Shown: positions 24,154 to 32,169 of the stretch, piece by piece
How the letters are laid out: the number at the start of each line of letters is the position of its first letter
Position numbering within the stretch: the stretch's first letter is position 1
Assembly (NCBI GenBank): GCA_964632545.1
Contig: CAZWBQ010000011.1
Span: forward strand, 1 to 40,574
DNA: 40,574 nucleotides
Direction of reading: 5' to 3'
Source: UBA7398 sp964632545
GTDB lineage: Bacteria; Actinomycetota; Actinomycetes; Nanopelagicales; Nanopelagicaceae
Position numbers and translations under genes: made by a program
Notes under the pieces: generated by a model
Database searches by the model: none
The model's input: the letters and a program-made list of their open reading frames with translations, nothing else
What the model was told of the DNA's origin: nothing

Positions 24154-25533
24154 ATGGGTCCCACGATTACAACTGAAAAAACGATCGGAAATAATCGATC
24201 AAAAACCGGTAAGTCTGCTCCGGTAAAAGAAGCTAAAACCGGGCTTAAAACATATGTAATTGATACCAGCGTTTTACTAGCCGATCCATCGGCGCTCTTC
24301 CGATTTGCCGAACATGAAGTAATTATTCCAATCGCGGTGATCGGTGAACTTGAACAGAAACGGGACCATCCAGAGCTTGGTTTCTTCGCAAGATCAGCGC
24401 TTCGTGCACTTGATGATTTAAGAATTAGCCATGGCCGACTCGATCAGCCGCTCACAATTACTGAAGAGGGTGGAACACTCTCCGTCGAACTTAACCATAC
24501 TGATACATCTTCGCTTCCAGCAGGTTTCTATCGCGATGGTAGCAATGACACCAGAATTTTGGCGGTCGCTCGAAACTTAACTGCAGATGGAAAAGATGTT
24601 GTGCTAGTTACAAAAGATTTACCGCTCCGAGTAAAAGCATCATCCATGGGGATTTCGGCGGAGGAGTATCGGGCTGAATTAGTTCCGAATACTGGCTGGA
24701 CCGGAATGGAAGAGGCAACCGTCGGCGGTAACACCATTGACGCACTTTATGAAAATGAAAAAATTTCAGACCCACTTGCTAAGGATTATCCGTGCCATAC
24801 CGGAATTGTTTTGCACTCCGAAAAAGGAAGTGCGCTGGTCCGAGTAACACCAGATAAGAAGTTGCAATTAGTAAGGGGCGATCGGAGCGCTTTTGGATTA
24901 CACGGTAGAAGCGCGGAACAGCGGGTTGCGCTAGATCTACTTCTAGATAACGAGATCGGAATTGTTTCCTTGGGCGGACGGGCTGGAACGGGTAAATCAG
25001 CGCTCGCTTTATGTGCAGGGCTTGAGGCGGTTATGGAGAAACGACTCCATAAAAAGGTAATTGTCTTCCGACCACTCTATCCAGTAGGCGGCCAAGAGCT
25101 GGGCTATTTGCCCGGATCCGAAGGCGAAAAAATGTCGCCGTGGGCGCAGGCAGTATTTGACACCTTGGGAGCCTTAGTTAGTTCTCAAGTAATCGAGGAG
25201 ATTTTGGCTCGAGGCTTAATTGAAGTTTTACCGTTGACTCATATCCGTGGCCGCTCCCTCCATGACTCCTTTGTAATTGTGGATGAGGCTCAATCCTTGG
25301 AACGCGGAGTTTTACTAACCGTTCTCTCTCGAATCGGACAAGGATCGCGGGTAGTTCTGACCCATGATGTGGCGCAACGGGATAATTTGCGAGTCGGTCG
25401 CCATGACGGAGTGGTTGCGGTCGTGGAATCGCTCAAAGGCCATCCACTCTTTGCCCACATCACTTTGACCCGTAGCGAGCGCTCTCAAATTGCCGCGCTA
25501 GTTACCGAAATGTTGGAAGAACCGATCGTTTAG
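24154..25533 (+). CDS. phoH2: PIN domain plus PhoH ATPase (PhoH2)
   Basis: PhoH2 proteins join an N-terminal PIN ribonuclease domain to a PhoH helicase-like ATPase; the mycobacterial protein was described as an RNA unwinding and cleaving enzyme. Here the PIN domain (about 20-165 of the 459 aa form) begins TYVIDTSVLLADPSALFRF and carries further acidic residues (IAVIGELEQKRD, DGSNDTRILAVA, LVTKDLPLR). The PhoH part has Walker A GGRAGTGKSALAL and Walker B FVIVDEAQSLERG. The frame is open to TTG 24049, but residues encoded there look non-conserved, so I prefer ATG 24154; no strong Shine-Dalgarno marks either. Confidence 0.92.
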   Translation: MGPTITTEKTIGNNRSKTGKSAPVKEAKTGLKTYVIDTSVLLADPSALFRFAEHEVIIPIAVIGELEQKRDHPELGFFARSALRALDDLRISHGRLDQPLTITEEGGTLSVELNHTDTSSLPAGFYRDGSNDTRILAVARNLTADGKDVVLVTKDLPLRVKASSMGISAEEYRAELVPNTGWTGMEEATVGGNTIDALYENEKISDPLAKDYPCHTGIVLHSEKGSALVRVTPDKKLQLVRGDRSAFGLHGRSAEQRVALDLLLDNEIGIVSLGGRAGTGKSALALCAGLEAVMEKRLHKKVIVFRPLYPVGGQELGYLPGSEGEKMSPWAQAVFDTLGALVSSQVIEEILARGLIEVLPLTHIRGRSLHDSFVIVDEAQSLERGVLLTVLSRIGQGSRVVLTHDVAQRDNLRVGRHDGVVAVVESLKGHPLFAHITLTRSERSQIAALVTEMLEEPIV

Positions 25534-25728
25534 CAAGGTAACAAATCGGACATTTCGACCGGTGGTATATCTCTCATTCACAAAAGCGACATAACGGACT
25601 TTCCCCAGCCTGACCTGCGATTATATAAATCCACAGATACCCCAATCTGATAAAAATTGCGCCACGCGCTCCTTTAGATTTGCCGCTGCTCACCCCTTTT
25701 GCCACCCTATCGCCATCCCCATTAGCTA

Positions 25729-25748
25729 AAACCTCTTAATTGAGGTTT
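25729..25748 (+). promoter_or_regulatory. Inverted repeat, 7-bp arms
   Basis: AAACCTC (25729-25735) and GAGGTTT (25742-25748) are exact inverted arms around TTAATT. There is no T-run after it on this strand, so it is a poor intrinsic terminator for phoH2. It may be an operator or a leader hairpin of the next gene. Confidence 0.4.
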
Positions 25749-25771
25749 AACGCGAATGCGGAAACGGGTAG

Positions 25772-25790
25772 GTAACGAGAAGGTAACGAG
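25772..25790 (+). promoter_or_regulatory. MtrA-like box: tandem GTAACGAG, 3-base spacer
   Basis: Two identical 8-mers GTAACGAG (25772-25779 and 25783-25790) are separated by AAG, giving an 11-base period. OmpR-family response regulators bind such direct repeats. From memory, the corynebacterial MtrA site is described as two 8-bp direct repeats with a 3-bp spacer, and MtrA sites in Actinobacteria contain GTAAC. MtrA controls cell-wall hydrolase and rpf genes, which suits the downstream product. A TAGAAG directly after it (25791-25796) could be a -10 box, which would make the transcript nearly leaderless. Confidence 0.5.
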
Positions 25791-25808
25791 TAGAAGAGCA
25801 GAGAGGAA

Positions 25809-26399
25809 ATGAGAGCGATGCGATTTTCAAAAGCGCACCGACGGGCAGTCACCGTTGCCGCTTTCGCGACCCTTTCAATTGCCATTGTCGAACCGACTTA
25901 TTCACAAGGTCCGATCTCGGTAACGATTGACCTTTCGGCTGACCTTAGAAGTGTCGCCCCAACCACTGCCACCGAACTTCAGGTTGGAACTGGTTCAACA
26001 GCTCTTGTTGAGTTTGACCCAACAGTCGTGGTTAATGCCTCCGAGATCGCCCTGGTCTCACAACTTTCTGGACAACTTGAGGCAGCTCGAAACCCACTAG
26101 GTGCCAAGAAGTATGCAAAGTCCTACGCCCTCGCAAATTACAACTGGGGCGAAAAGCAATATTCTTGTTTAAATAAACTTTGGAGCAGAGAGAGCCATTG
26201 GAACTATAAAGCTCGAAATCCAAAGAGTGGTGCTCATGGAATTGCCCAAGCGTTGCCCGCCACCAAAATGGAGATTATCGCGACCGATTGGCGGACTAAT
26301 CCGCTAACCCAGATTCAATGGGGGTTGCATTACATCGATCTGCGTTATGACACTCCTTGCAATGCATATGCAAAATTCCGGAATTCGCACTACTACTAA
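25809..26399 (+). CDS. Secreted transglycosylase-like cell-wall protein
   Basis: The 196-residue product has a basic n-region (RAMRFSKAHRRA), a hydrophobic stretch (about 14-27) and a likely cleavage near TYSQG, so it should be exported. The C-terminal 85 residues resemble the SLT/lysozyme-like domain of actinobacterial aggregation-promoting-factor proteins: CLNKLWSRESHWNYKARNP with the catalytic-position Glu (about 127), then SGAHGIAQALPATKM and QIQWGLHYIDLRY. Two Cys residues (CLNKL and PCNAY) may form a disulphide. ATG 25809 has GAGAGG only two bases away; ATG 25818, eleven bases from it, is an alternative. It probably trims peptidoglycan during growth or division. Confidence 0.87.
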   Translation: MRAMRFSKAHRRAVTVAAFATLSIAIVEPTYSQGPISVTIDLSADLRSVAPTTATELQVGTGSTALVEFDPTVVVNASEIALVSQLSGQLEAARNPLGAKKYAKSYALANYNWGEKQYSCLNKLWSRESHWNYKARNPKSGAHGIAQALPATKMEIIATDWRTNPLTQIQWGLHYIDLRYDTPCNAYAKFRNSHYY

Positions 26400-26411
26400 A
26401 CCTAGATTTAA

Positions 26412-28061
26412 TTAGGGGCGTTTGCCAATCGAGAGCGGCTTACTGGTTTCAGCAAAGAAGTCATTTCCTTTGTCATCAACCACGATAAATGCTGGGAAGT
26501 TCTCAACTTCAATTTTCCAGACCGCTTCCATCCCCAGTTCTTCATAATCAAGTACTTCAACTTTCTTGATGCAATCTTGGGCAAGGCGAGCTGCTGGACC
26601 GCCGATTGATCCAAGATAGAAACCACCATTTTTCTGACAAGCATCAGTTACCGCTTTAGATCGATTGCCTTTTGCCAACATCACCATAGATCCACCAAGT
26701 GATTGAAACTGTTCAACATATGAATCCATTCGCCCCGCGGTTGTTGGGCCAAAAGATCCCGAGGCATATCCCTCTGGCCTCTTTGCCGGCCCAGCATAAT
26801 AAACTGCATACTTCTTTAAATACTCGGGTAGCGGTTTTCCAGAATCAACTAACTCTTTAATTTTGGCATGAGCTAAATCGCGGGCCACCACCAAAGTGCC
26901 AGTGAGTGAAAGCCGCGTCTTTATTGGGCTTTTGGCTAGGGTCTGCAAAATCTCGGCCATCGGCTTATTTAAATCAATTGCCACCACATCGCTATCAAGG
27001 TGATCATCAGTAGTTTCGGGTAAGAAGTGGGCTGGGTCTTGTTCAAGTTGTTCTAAGAAAATTCCTGCCTTAGTTATCTTCGCTTTTGCTTGACGATCGG
27101 CAGAGCAGGAGACCGCAATTGCAATTGGGAGTGAAGCGCCATGGCGAGGTAATCGAATTACGCGCACATCATGGCAAAAATATTTGCCGCCAAATTGAGC
27201 GCCGATTCCTAAACTCTGGGTCAACTTATGAACTTGAGCCTCTAATTCAAGATCTCGGAAGGCCCGACCAGTTTTAGCATCACCAGTTGTTGGCAGCGAA
27301 TCTAAATATTTAGTACTCGCTAACTTGGCAGTTTTAACTGTGAACTCAGCGCTAGTTCCGCCGATAACAATTGCGAGGTGATAAGGCGGGCAAGCAGCAG
27401 TTCCAATCGATCGTAATTTTTCATCAAGCCAATTCATAAAGGATGTTGGGTTTAGCACCGCTTTAGTTTCTTGATAAAGGAATGATTTATTTGCGCTACC
27501 GCCACCTTTTGCGATGAAGAGAAAGTTATATTCATCGGGATGCGCGCTATCGGAGTAAACCTCAACTTGGGCAGGCAAATTATTGCCAGTGTTCTTCTCT
27601 TCCCAAGTCGTGACCGCAGCCAATTGGGAGTAGCGCAGGTTTAACTTGGTAAATGCGTCGTAGACCCCGCGCGAGATACTCGCTTCATCACGGCCTTCGG
27701 TCAAAACATGTTGACCTTTCTTGCCCATCACGATTGCAGTTCCAGTGTCTTGGCACATCGGCAAAATTCCGCCAGCTGAAATATTGGCATTTTTCAATAG
27801 ATCCAACGCTACAAATCGATCGTTTGGTGAGCTCTCGGGATCGCTCAAGATATTGGCGAGTTGTTGTAGATGCTCACCGCGTAAGTAATGGGAAATATCG
27901 TGGATAGCTGCTTCAGTTAACTTCGAAATAGCATCTGCGGAAACTTTTAGGAATTCTCGACCATCTGCGGAAAAAGTTGAGATTCCTTCTTTTGAAACTA
28001 ATCGATATTTCGTCGAGTCTGGGCCGACCGGCAGTAAATCTTCGTAACTAAATTCTGGCAT
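26412..28061 (-). CDS. fumA: Fumarate hydratase, class I (4Fe-4S)
   Basis: It hydrates fumarate to malate in the TCA cycle. The 549-residue single-chain form joins the alpha (N-terminal) and beta (C-terminal) modules. Cys residues likely to bind the iron-sulphur cluster are in GILPMCQDTGTAIVMGK (about 98-114), TAACPPYHLAIVIGGTS (about 237-253) and GGKYFCHDVRVIRLPRHG (about 310-327). The beta module has SFGPTTAGRMDSYVEQF (about 433-449) and GGFYLGSIGGPAARLAQDC. Class I enzymes are oxygen-sensitive; many Actinobacteria carry the cluster-free class II enzyme in this neighbourhood. Its ATG directly abuts the xseB stop. Confidence 0.94.
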   Translation of the reverse strand: MPEFSYEDLLPVGPDSTKYRLVSKEGISTFSADGREFLKVSADAISKLTEAAIHDISHYLRGEHLQQLANILSDPESSPNDRFVALDLLKNANISAGGILPMCQDTGTAIVMGKKGQHVLTEGRDEASISRGVYDAFTKLNLRYSQLAAVTTWEEKNTGNNLPAQVEVYSDSAHPDEYNFLFIAKGGGSANKSFLYQETKAVLNPTSFMNWLDEKLRSIGTAACPPYHLAIVIGGTSAEFTVKTAKLASTKYLDSLPTTGDAKTGRAFRDLELEAQVHKLTQSLGIGAQFGGKYFCHDVRVIRLPRHGASLPIAIAVSCSADRQAKAKITKAGIFLEQLEQDPAHFLPETTDDHLDSDVVAIDLNKPMAEILQTLAKSPIKTRLSLTGTLVVARDLAHAKIKELVDSGKPLPEYLKKYAVYYAGPAKRPEGYASGSFGPTTAGRMDSYVEQFQSLGGSMVMLAKGNRSKAVTDACQKNGGFYLGSIGGPAARLAQDCIKKVEVLDYEELGMEAVWKIEVENFPAFIVVDDKGNDFFAETSKPLSIGKRP

Positions 28062-28262
28062 TTACTTTTCTTCCGCTGGTTTCGCCGCTTCCAACTTCTT
28101 CCGTGCGCCATCAAGCCAATCCTGACAAATCTGGGCCAATTCTTCGCCACGCTCCCAGAGTTTTAAGGATTCCTCTAAACCAGCTCCGCCTGCTTCTAAG
28201 GTTGAAACGACTTTGGTTAGTTCATCCCGAGCTTGCTCATAAGATAATTTCGCGGCGGCCAT
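28062..28262 (-). CDS. xseB: Exodeoxyribonuclease VII small subunit
   Basis: XseB is the small helical subunit that binds several copies per XseA in exonuclease VII, which degrades single-stranded DNA into oligonucleotides. The 66-residue length is usual. The sequence LSYEQARDELTKVVSTLEAG then LEESLKLWERGEELAQICQ is the family signature. It lies 38 bases after xseA and touches the fumarase start with no gap. The C-terminal tail is Lys/Ala/Glu-rich. Confidence 0.93.
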   Translation of the reverse strand: MAAAKLSYEQARDELTKVVSTLEAGGAGLEESLKLWERGEELAQICQDWLDGARKKLEAAKPAEEK

Positions 28263-28300
28263 GTTCGTAATCTACTCCTTTAATCTTGCACGGTTAATAA

Positions 28301-29515
28301 CTAATTCTTACTTTCGCCTCTGGCTGTCGCCAACGCCACACCAGCTGCAAGGCGAAGCTCTAATTCATCGCCCTTTATTAAATCTTTGGCAGCACGGATG
28401 ATTGAACCATCAGGTTTTTGCACAACTGCATAACCGCGATCCAAGGTTGCTTGCGGCGATAGCGTTTTAACTCGCGCAGCAATCTGGGAGATTTCCGATT
28501 TTGCATGGGAAATTGCGTTATCCATACTGCGCCACCCGCGGACTCTAATTCCTCTAATTATCTCTTCGCGCGATGTCACCATAATCATTGGTTCGCGCAT
28601 CACGGGCCGCTGCATCAAGCCAGCAATTTTCGTCATTTCCAGCACCACTAAATCATTAATTCGACGATCAGCCCGATCCCGTAAATTAGAAATTTTAGTG
28701 AGCTCCTCGTTCATATCTGGCACAACTTTCTTGCCAGCATCGGTAGGAGTTGATGCGCGCCAATCAGCAACTAAATCTAGGAGTGGTGAATCTTTCTCGT
28801 GACCGATTGCGCTAACAATCGGAGTTTTTGCATTAGCAACTATTCGAAGTAGCGATTCATCGGAAAAGGGGAGCAAATCTTCAAAATTTCCGCCGCCGCG
28901 AGTAATGATAATTACATCAACGTTTGGATCAGCATCTAACTCCAAGATCGCTTCCGAAACTTCACTTACTGCCGCAGCGCTTGCCACCGCAACTTCGCGA
29001 ATTTCAAATTGCACCGATGGCCAACGACGTTTTGCATTTTCAACCACATCTTTTCCGGCATCGCTATTTCGACCGCAGATCAGACCAACTTTATTTGGCA
29101 GGAATGGAAGTGGTAATTTTCGCGATTCATCAAATAAACCTTCAAGAGCCAATTTATTTTTCAACGCTTCTAACCTAGCTAGTAACTCACCTTCGCCAAC
29201 TTTGCGAAGTTCATTAACTTGAAATGCCAGCGATCCATTTTTGGTCCACCATTGTGGTTTGGAACGAATCACAATGCGCGCGTTCTGTTCTAACGGCGCA
29301 ACCAAATCAAAAACATTTTTAAAACATTTAATTGAGATACTCATATCTGCGCTGGTATCGCGGAGCCGCATAAAAATAGTAGGTGAGCCGGGCCGCACAT
29401 TTATCTCAGATAATTCGCCCTCAATCCAGAGCTCTGGCAGATCATCAATAATCTGACCAATCCGCTCAGTTACATAGCGAACCGATACTGGTTTGATTTC
29501 TGGAGCGTCAGACAT
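28301..29515 (-). CDS. xseA: Exodeoxyribonuclease VII large subunit
   Basis: Catalytic subunit of exonuclease VII. The 404-residue product begins with an OB-fold DNA-binding domain (about 8-100, containing LWIEGELSEINVRPGSP and IFMRLRDTSADMSISIKCF; each a conserved strand). The catalytic core follows with VGLICGRNSDAGKDVVENAKRR, here VGLICGRNSDAGKD and VVENAKRR, then IITRGGGNFEDLLPFSDE and VSAIGHEKDSPLLDLVADWRASTP (split at KDS), a coiled-coil region and ATLDRGYAVVQ. Its start is 25 bases from the divergent ispH start, so promoters are very compact. Confidence 0.95.
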   Translation of the reverse strand: MSDAPEIKPVSVRYVTERIGQIIDDLPELWIEGELSEINVRPGSPTIFMRLRDTSADMSISIKCFKNVFDLVAPLEQNARIVIRSKPQWWTKNGSLAFQVNELRKVGEGELLARLEALKNKLALEGLFDESRKLPLPFLPNKVGLICGRNSDAGKDVVENAKRRWPSVQFEIREVAVASAAAVSEVSEAILELDADPNVDVIIITRGGGNFEDLLPFSDESLLRIVANAKTPIVSAIGHEKDSPLLDLVADWRASTPTDAGKKVVPDMNEELTKISNLRDRADRRINDLVVLEMTKIAGLMQRPVMREPMIMVTSREEIIRGIRVRGWRSMDNAISHAKSEISQIAARVKTLSPQATLDRGYAVVQKPDGSIIRAAKDLIKGDELELRLAAGVALATARGESKN

Positions 29516-29540
29516 GGCGCGATTCTATTAGGATGCACGC

Positions 29541-30494
29541 ATGGCAAAACGGGTCCTTTTAGCAGCGCCGCGCGGATATTGCGCTGGCGTTGATCGCGCC
29601 GTTATTACCGTTGAGAAAGCGCTCGACCTTTATGGCGCTCCGGTTTATGTTAGAAAACAAATCGTTCATAACAAGCATGTAGTTGAAACTCTGGAAAAGC
29701 GTGGCGCGATATTTGTTGACGAAACCAATGAAGTTCCAGAAGGTGCGATTGTGGTTTTTTCAGCCCATGGGGTCTCGCCTAAAGTTCACGAAGAAGCTGC
29801 ATCTCGCAATCTAAAAACTATCGATGCAACTTGTCCGCTAGTTACCAAAGTTCACCACGAAGCAAAGCGTTTTGCTGCCGAAGATTTACAGATTCTTCTC
29901 ATCGGCCACGCCGGTCACGAAGAGGTGGAAGGTACTGCGGGCGAAGCCCCTGACCATATGAAAATTGTTGATGGCCTTGATGGCGCGCGCACCGTTGAGA
30001 TTGATCCAAATAAGAAAGTTGCTTGGCTTTCGCAAACCACTCTGAGCGTTGATGAAACTTTAGAAACTGTCGCAATTTTGAAAAATCGTTTTCCTAATTT
30101 GATGGATCCGCCAAGTGATGACATCTGTTATGCAACCCAGAATCGCCAAGTTGCGATTAAGCAGATTGCGGCAGATGCAGATTTAGTTTTAGTTGTTGGC
30201 TCTAAAAACTCTTCAAATTCGGTGCGCCTAGTTGAAGTTGCACTTGAGTATGGCGCAAAAGCTTCGTATTTAATTGATTATGCCGCCGAAGTAAAAGAGG
30301 AATGGTTTGTTGGCGTCGAAACCATCGGCGTAAGTAGCGGCGCCTCCGTCCCAGAAATATTAGTTACCGACTTGTTAAACGATTTAAAAAACCGAGGTTA
30401 TAGCGATGTAGAGACGGTAACCGCGATGGAAGAACACTTACTTTTCTCCATCCCCCCAGAGCTTCGGAAAGATTTACGCGCCGCTGGAAAGTGA
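29541..30494 (+). CDS. ispH: 4-hydroxy-3-methylbut-2-enyl diphosphate reductase
   Basis: IspH is the last enzyme of the MEP pathway and makes IPP and DMAPP with a 4Fe-4S cluster. The 317-residue product has the three cluster cysteines: APRGYCAGVDRAV (Cys14), DATCPLVTKVH (Cys about 98) and DDICYATQNRQ (Cys about 195). The substrate-binding elements FSAHGVSP, GHAGHEEVEGTAGEA and SSNSVRLVE are intact. A TAGGA is about eight bases before ATG. Its 3' end overlaps the convergent DUF6542-like gene by 21 bases. It feeds the UppS-family enzyme encoded in this window. Confidence 0.96.
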   Translation: MAKRVLLAAPRGYCAGVDRAVITVEKALDLYGAPVYVRKQIVHNKHVVETLEKRGAIFVDETNEVPEGAIVVFSAHGVSPKVHEEAASRNLKTIDATCPLVTKVHHEAKRFAAEDLQILLIGHAGHEEVEGTAGEAPDHMKIVDGLDGARTVEIDPNKKVAWLSQTTLSVDETLETVAILKNRFPNLMDPPSDDICYATQNRQVAIKQIAADADLVLVVGSKNSSNSVRLVEVALEYGAKASYLIDYAAEVKEEWFVGVETIGVSSGASVPEILVTDLLNDLKNRGYSDVETVTAMEEHLLFSIPPELRKDLRAAGK

Positions 30495-30899
30495 GTTCTG
30501 CCGCTTCTTGGTTATGTAAATGCCCCAACCTGCGAGCGCTCCAGTAATAAGAAATGGTGCCACGCTGGCTAAACCTGAGACCAAATCAACGCCAATTCTA
30601 GAAATTCGAAGTGAAGAGCCACCGACGGTTGGCATTAAGAAGAAGATCGCTACCGCAAATGCAATTGGGGGATTAACAATTGCGGGATAAAGCGTGCCTG
30701 GGCGACCAAGTTTAATGCCACCGAAGTAAGCAAGCCAGATTGCAATTCCAGTAAGTGCGCCAACATTGGAACGGAAGAAGATCTCCACCATTGCCCAAAA
30801 TCCAATAAATATAAATTGCAGAATTACAACGCCAGGCGCAGTTAGACCTGCACCTTGAATTGGGTTCTTAAGTTCAATCTTTGGCAGGTTAGTTGTCAT
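30474..30899 (-). CDS. Four-helix membrane protein, DUF6542-like
   Basis: The 141-residue product has about four hydrophobic segments (about 22-42, 46-62, 73-92 and 108-128), short loops, and a basic C-terminal end (YITKKRQNS). Its size and place between ispH and ychF match an actinobacterial membrane protein family that I know as DUF6542; the match is by context and topology, not by a diagnostic motif. The ATG overlaps the rmuC stop by 11 bases, so it is likely cotranscribed with rmuC. Function unknown. Confidence 0.7.
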   Translation of the reverse strand: MTTNLPKIELKNPIQGAGLTAPGVVILQFIFIGFWAMVEIFFRSNVGALTGIAIWLAYFGGIKLGRPGTLYPAIVNPPIAFAVAIFFLMPTVGGSSLRISRIGVDLVSGLASVAPFLITGALAGWGIYITKKRQNSLSSGA

Positions 30900-32037
30900 C
30901 GGGTTCTCCTTCTTCTATTACTTCAACATCAATAAAGTCATCAAGCGAAGTTTGGCCACCGCTCTTTAGATCTCTAACGCTATCGGTAATCTCTGGAATC
31001 GCTTTTAAAGATTTCGGATCACCACCGCTAATTTTCATTATCTGTTTGGCTGGGTTAACCACCGTAGTTTCTGCGGTTGGGACCATATCGTTATAAGCCT
31101 TAACGGTGCTCTTTAGACGTTCGCCCACTGTGACAAGTTTTGCATGGAGCGCCGAGACGTTTTTTAGGAATTTTCCAGCAAGTTCTTGAATTTCGTTGGC
31201 ATTTGTTGCAATTTTATTCTTACTAAAAACAAAGCCAACGGTGCGAAGTAGCGCCATCATTGTGGTTGGGGTTGCGATGGTTACCCCCTTTTCAAAAGCT
31301 TTATCTAGCAATCGTTTATCAATCCGGAGCGCTTCACTTAAGATGGTTTCAAACGGCGCAAATAGCACTACAAAATCTGGCGAAGCTTCATGTTTATGGT
31401 AATCGCGTTTTGCGAGCGCGGTTACGTGCTTTAATAAATCATCAGTATGTTGTTGTAATAATGTTTCGCGCTCTGCCATATCTTCAGTATTAAATGCATC
31501 TAAGAAGCGATCGAATGGAAATTTTGAATCAATAAAGAGCACGCTGCCACCAGGCATCTTGATAGTTACATCTGGAATACCTGCAGAGTCACTTCCTACT
31601 ACCGCTTTCTGACGTTCGAATTCAATTCCTTCACGCAATCCCGCCATCTCTAAAAGAAGTTCTAATTGCGCTTCGCCAAATTTTCCGCGAACTTGGGTAT
31701 TGGATAGCGCCCCTGCAATTTTTGTAGTTTCATCAAGTAATAACTTATTGGCATCACCCATATTTTTAATTTGGCTCTTTAAGTCGGATTCCGCAGTTGA
31801 TCGGCGACGATCCGCATCTATTGCTTGGCTAGCTAAAGTTTCAACGCTCTTTTTCATCGCATCAAGTTCAGTCGTTAGTCGCGTTGAATCGCTCTGATTA
31901 CTTTGCATTGCAGCAATTTGATCTTGCAACGCTTTAGTTGCGCCACGGGAATTCGCTCGTGAAATTGCAAGGGCACCAGTAGCGCCGATGGCTAACCCGA
32001 TAAGTAAGCCGATGGCAAGGAATATCGCACTGTTCAT
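30889..32037 (-). CDS. rmuC: DNA recombination protein RmuC homologue
   Basis: RmuC-family proteins have a membrane anchor, a coiled coil and a restriction-nuclease-like fold; loss in E. coli raises recombination at inverted repeats. The 382-residue product has an N-terminal helix (about 3-25, IFLAIGLLIGLAIGATGALA), a coiled coil (about 30-110) and the conserved core LLEMAGLREGIEFERQK, VLFIDSKFPFDRFLDAF and VVLFAPFETILSEALR, then IATPTTMMALLRTVGF. The frame is open to GTG 32070, but ATG 32037 gives an N-terminus starting right at the anchor with AGG a few bases upstream. Biochemical role is not established. Confidence 0.9.
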   Translation of the reverse strand: MNSAIFLAIGLLIGLAIGATGALAISRANSRGATKALQDQIAAMQSNQSDSTRLTTELDAMKKSVETLASQAIDADRRRSTAESDLKSQIKNMGDANKLLLDETTKIAGALSNTQVRGKFGEAQLELLLEMAGLREGIEFERQKAVVGSDSAGIPDVTIKMPGGSVLFIDSKFPFDRFLDAFNTEDMAERETLLQQHTDDLLKHVTALAKRDYHKHEASPDFVVLFAPFETILSEALRIDKRLLDKAFEKGVTIATPTTMMALLRTVGFVFSKNKIATNANEIQELAGKFLKNVSALHAKLVTVGERLKSTVKAYNDMVPTAETTVVNPAKQIMKISGGDPKSLKAIPEITDSVRDLKSGGQTSLDDFIDVEVIEEGEPDDN

Positions 32038-32077
32038 ACGCCTATCGTGGCAGGAAGCACCGACAATCACGCGTAGG

Positions 32078-32117
32078 CTCTACCCCTAGCCACCCCCAGC
32101 CACCCCCAGCCACCCCT
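32078..32117. repeat. GC-rich 10-bp tandem repeat between rmuC and ychF
   Basis: Three direct copies of AGCCACCCC[CT] (32088-32097, 32098-32107, 32108-32117) are preceded by a degenerate copy, CTCTACCCCT (32078-32087). On the minus strand this gives four runs of four to five G separated by 5-6 bases, a textbook G-quadruplex pattern. The tract is far richer in GC than its surroundings and lies in the divergent rmuC/ychF gap. Confidence 0.85.
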
Positions 32118-32169
32118 AGGTTCATATTAAAACCGCTCTGAGCCGCAAGTATTAATAGGAGTAATTCAA

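Larger units (their letters stand above)
25534..25808. other. Longest non-coding stretch (275 bases), leader of the transglycosylase-like gene
   Basis: This is the longest gene-free segment in a window where most gaps are under 100 bases. I see several A/T-rich -10-like hexamers (TATATA at 25622-25627, GATAAA near 25649), a C-rich, G-poor tract (about 25670-25720), a 7-bp inverted repeat (25729-25748) and a tandem GTAACGAG repeat (25772-25790). No ORF or tRNA is evident, and I could not match it to a riboswitch. Confidence 0.6.

Noticed and set aside
25534..25808. c-di-AMP (ydaO) riboswitch before the transglycosylase-like gene
   Set aside because: Such riboswitches precede rpf-like genes in Actinobacteria, and AGCTAAAACCTC slightly recalls the conserved 3' part, but the G-rich core and remaining conserved segments are not there.
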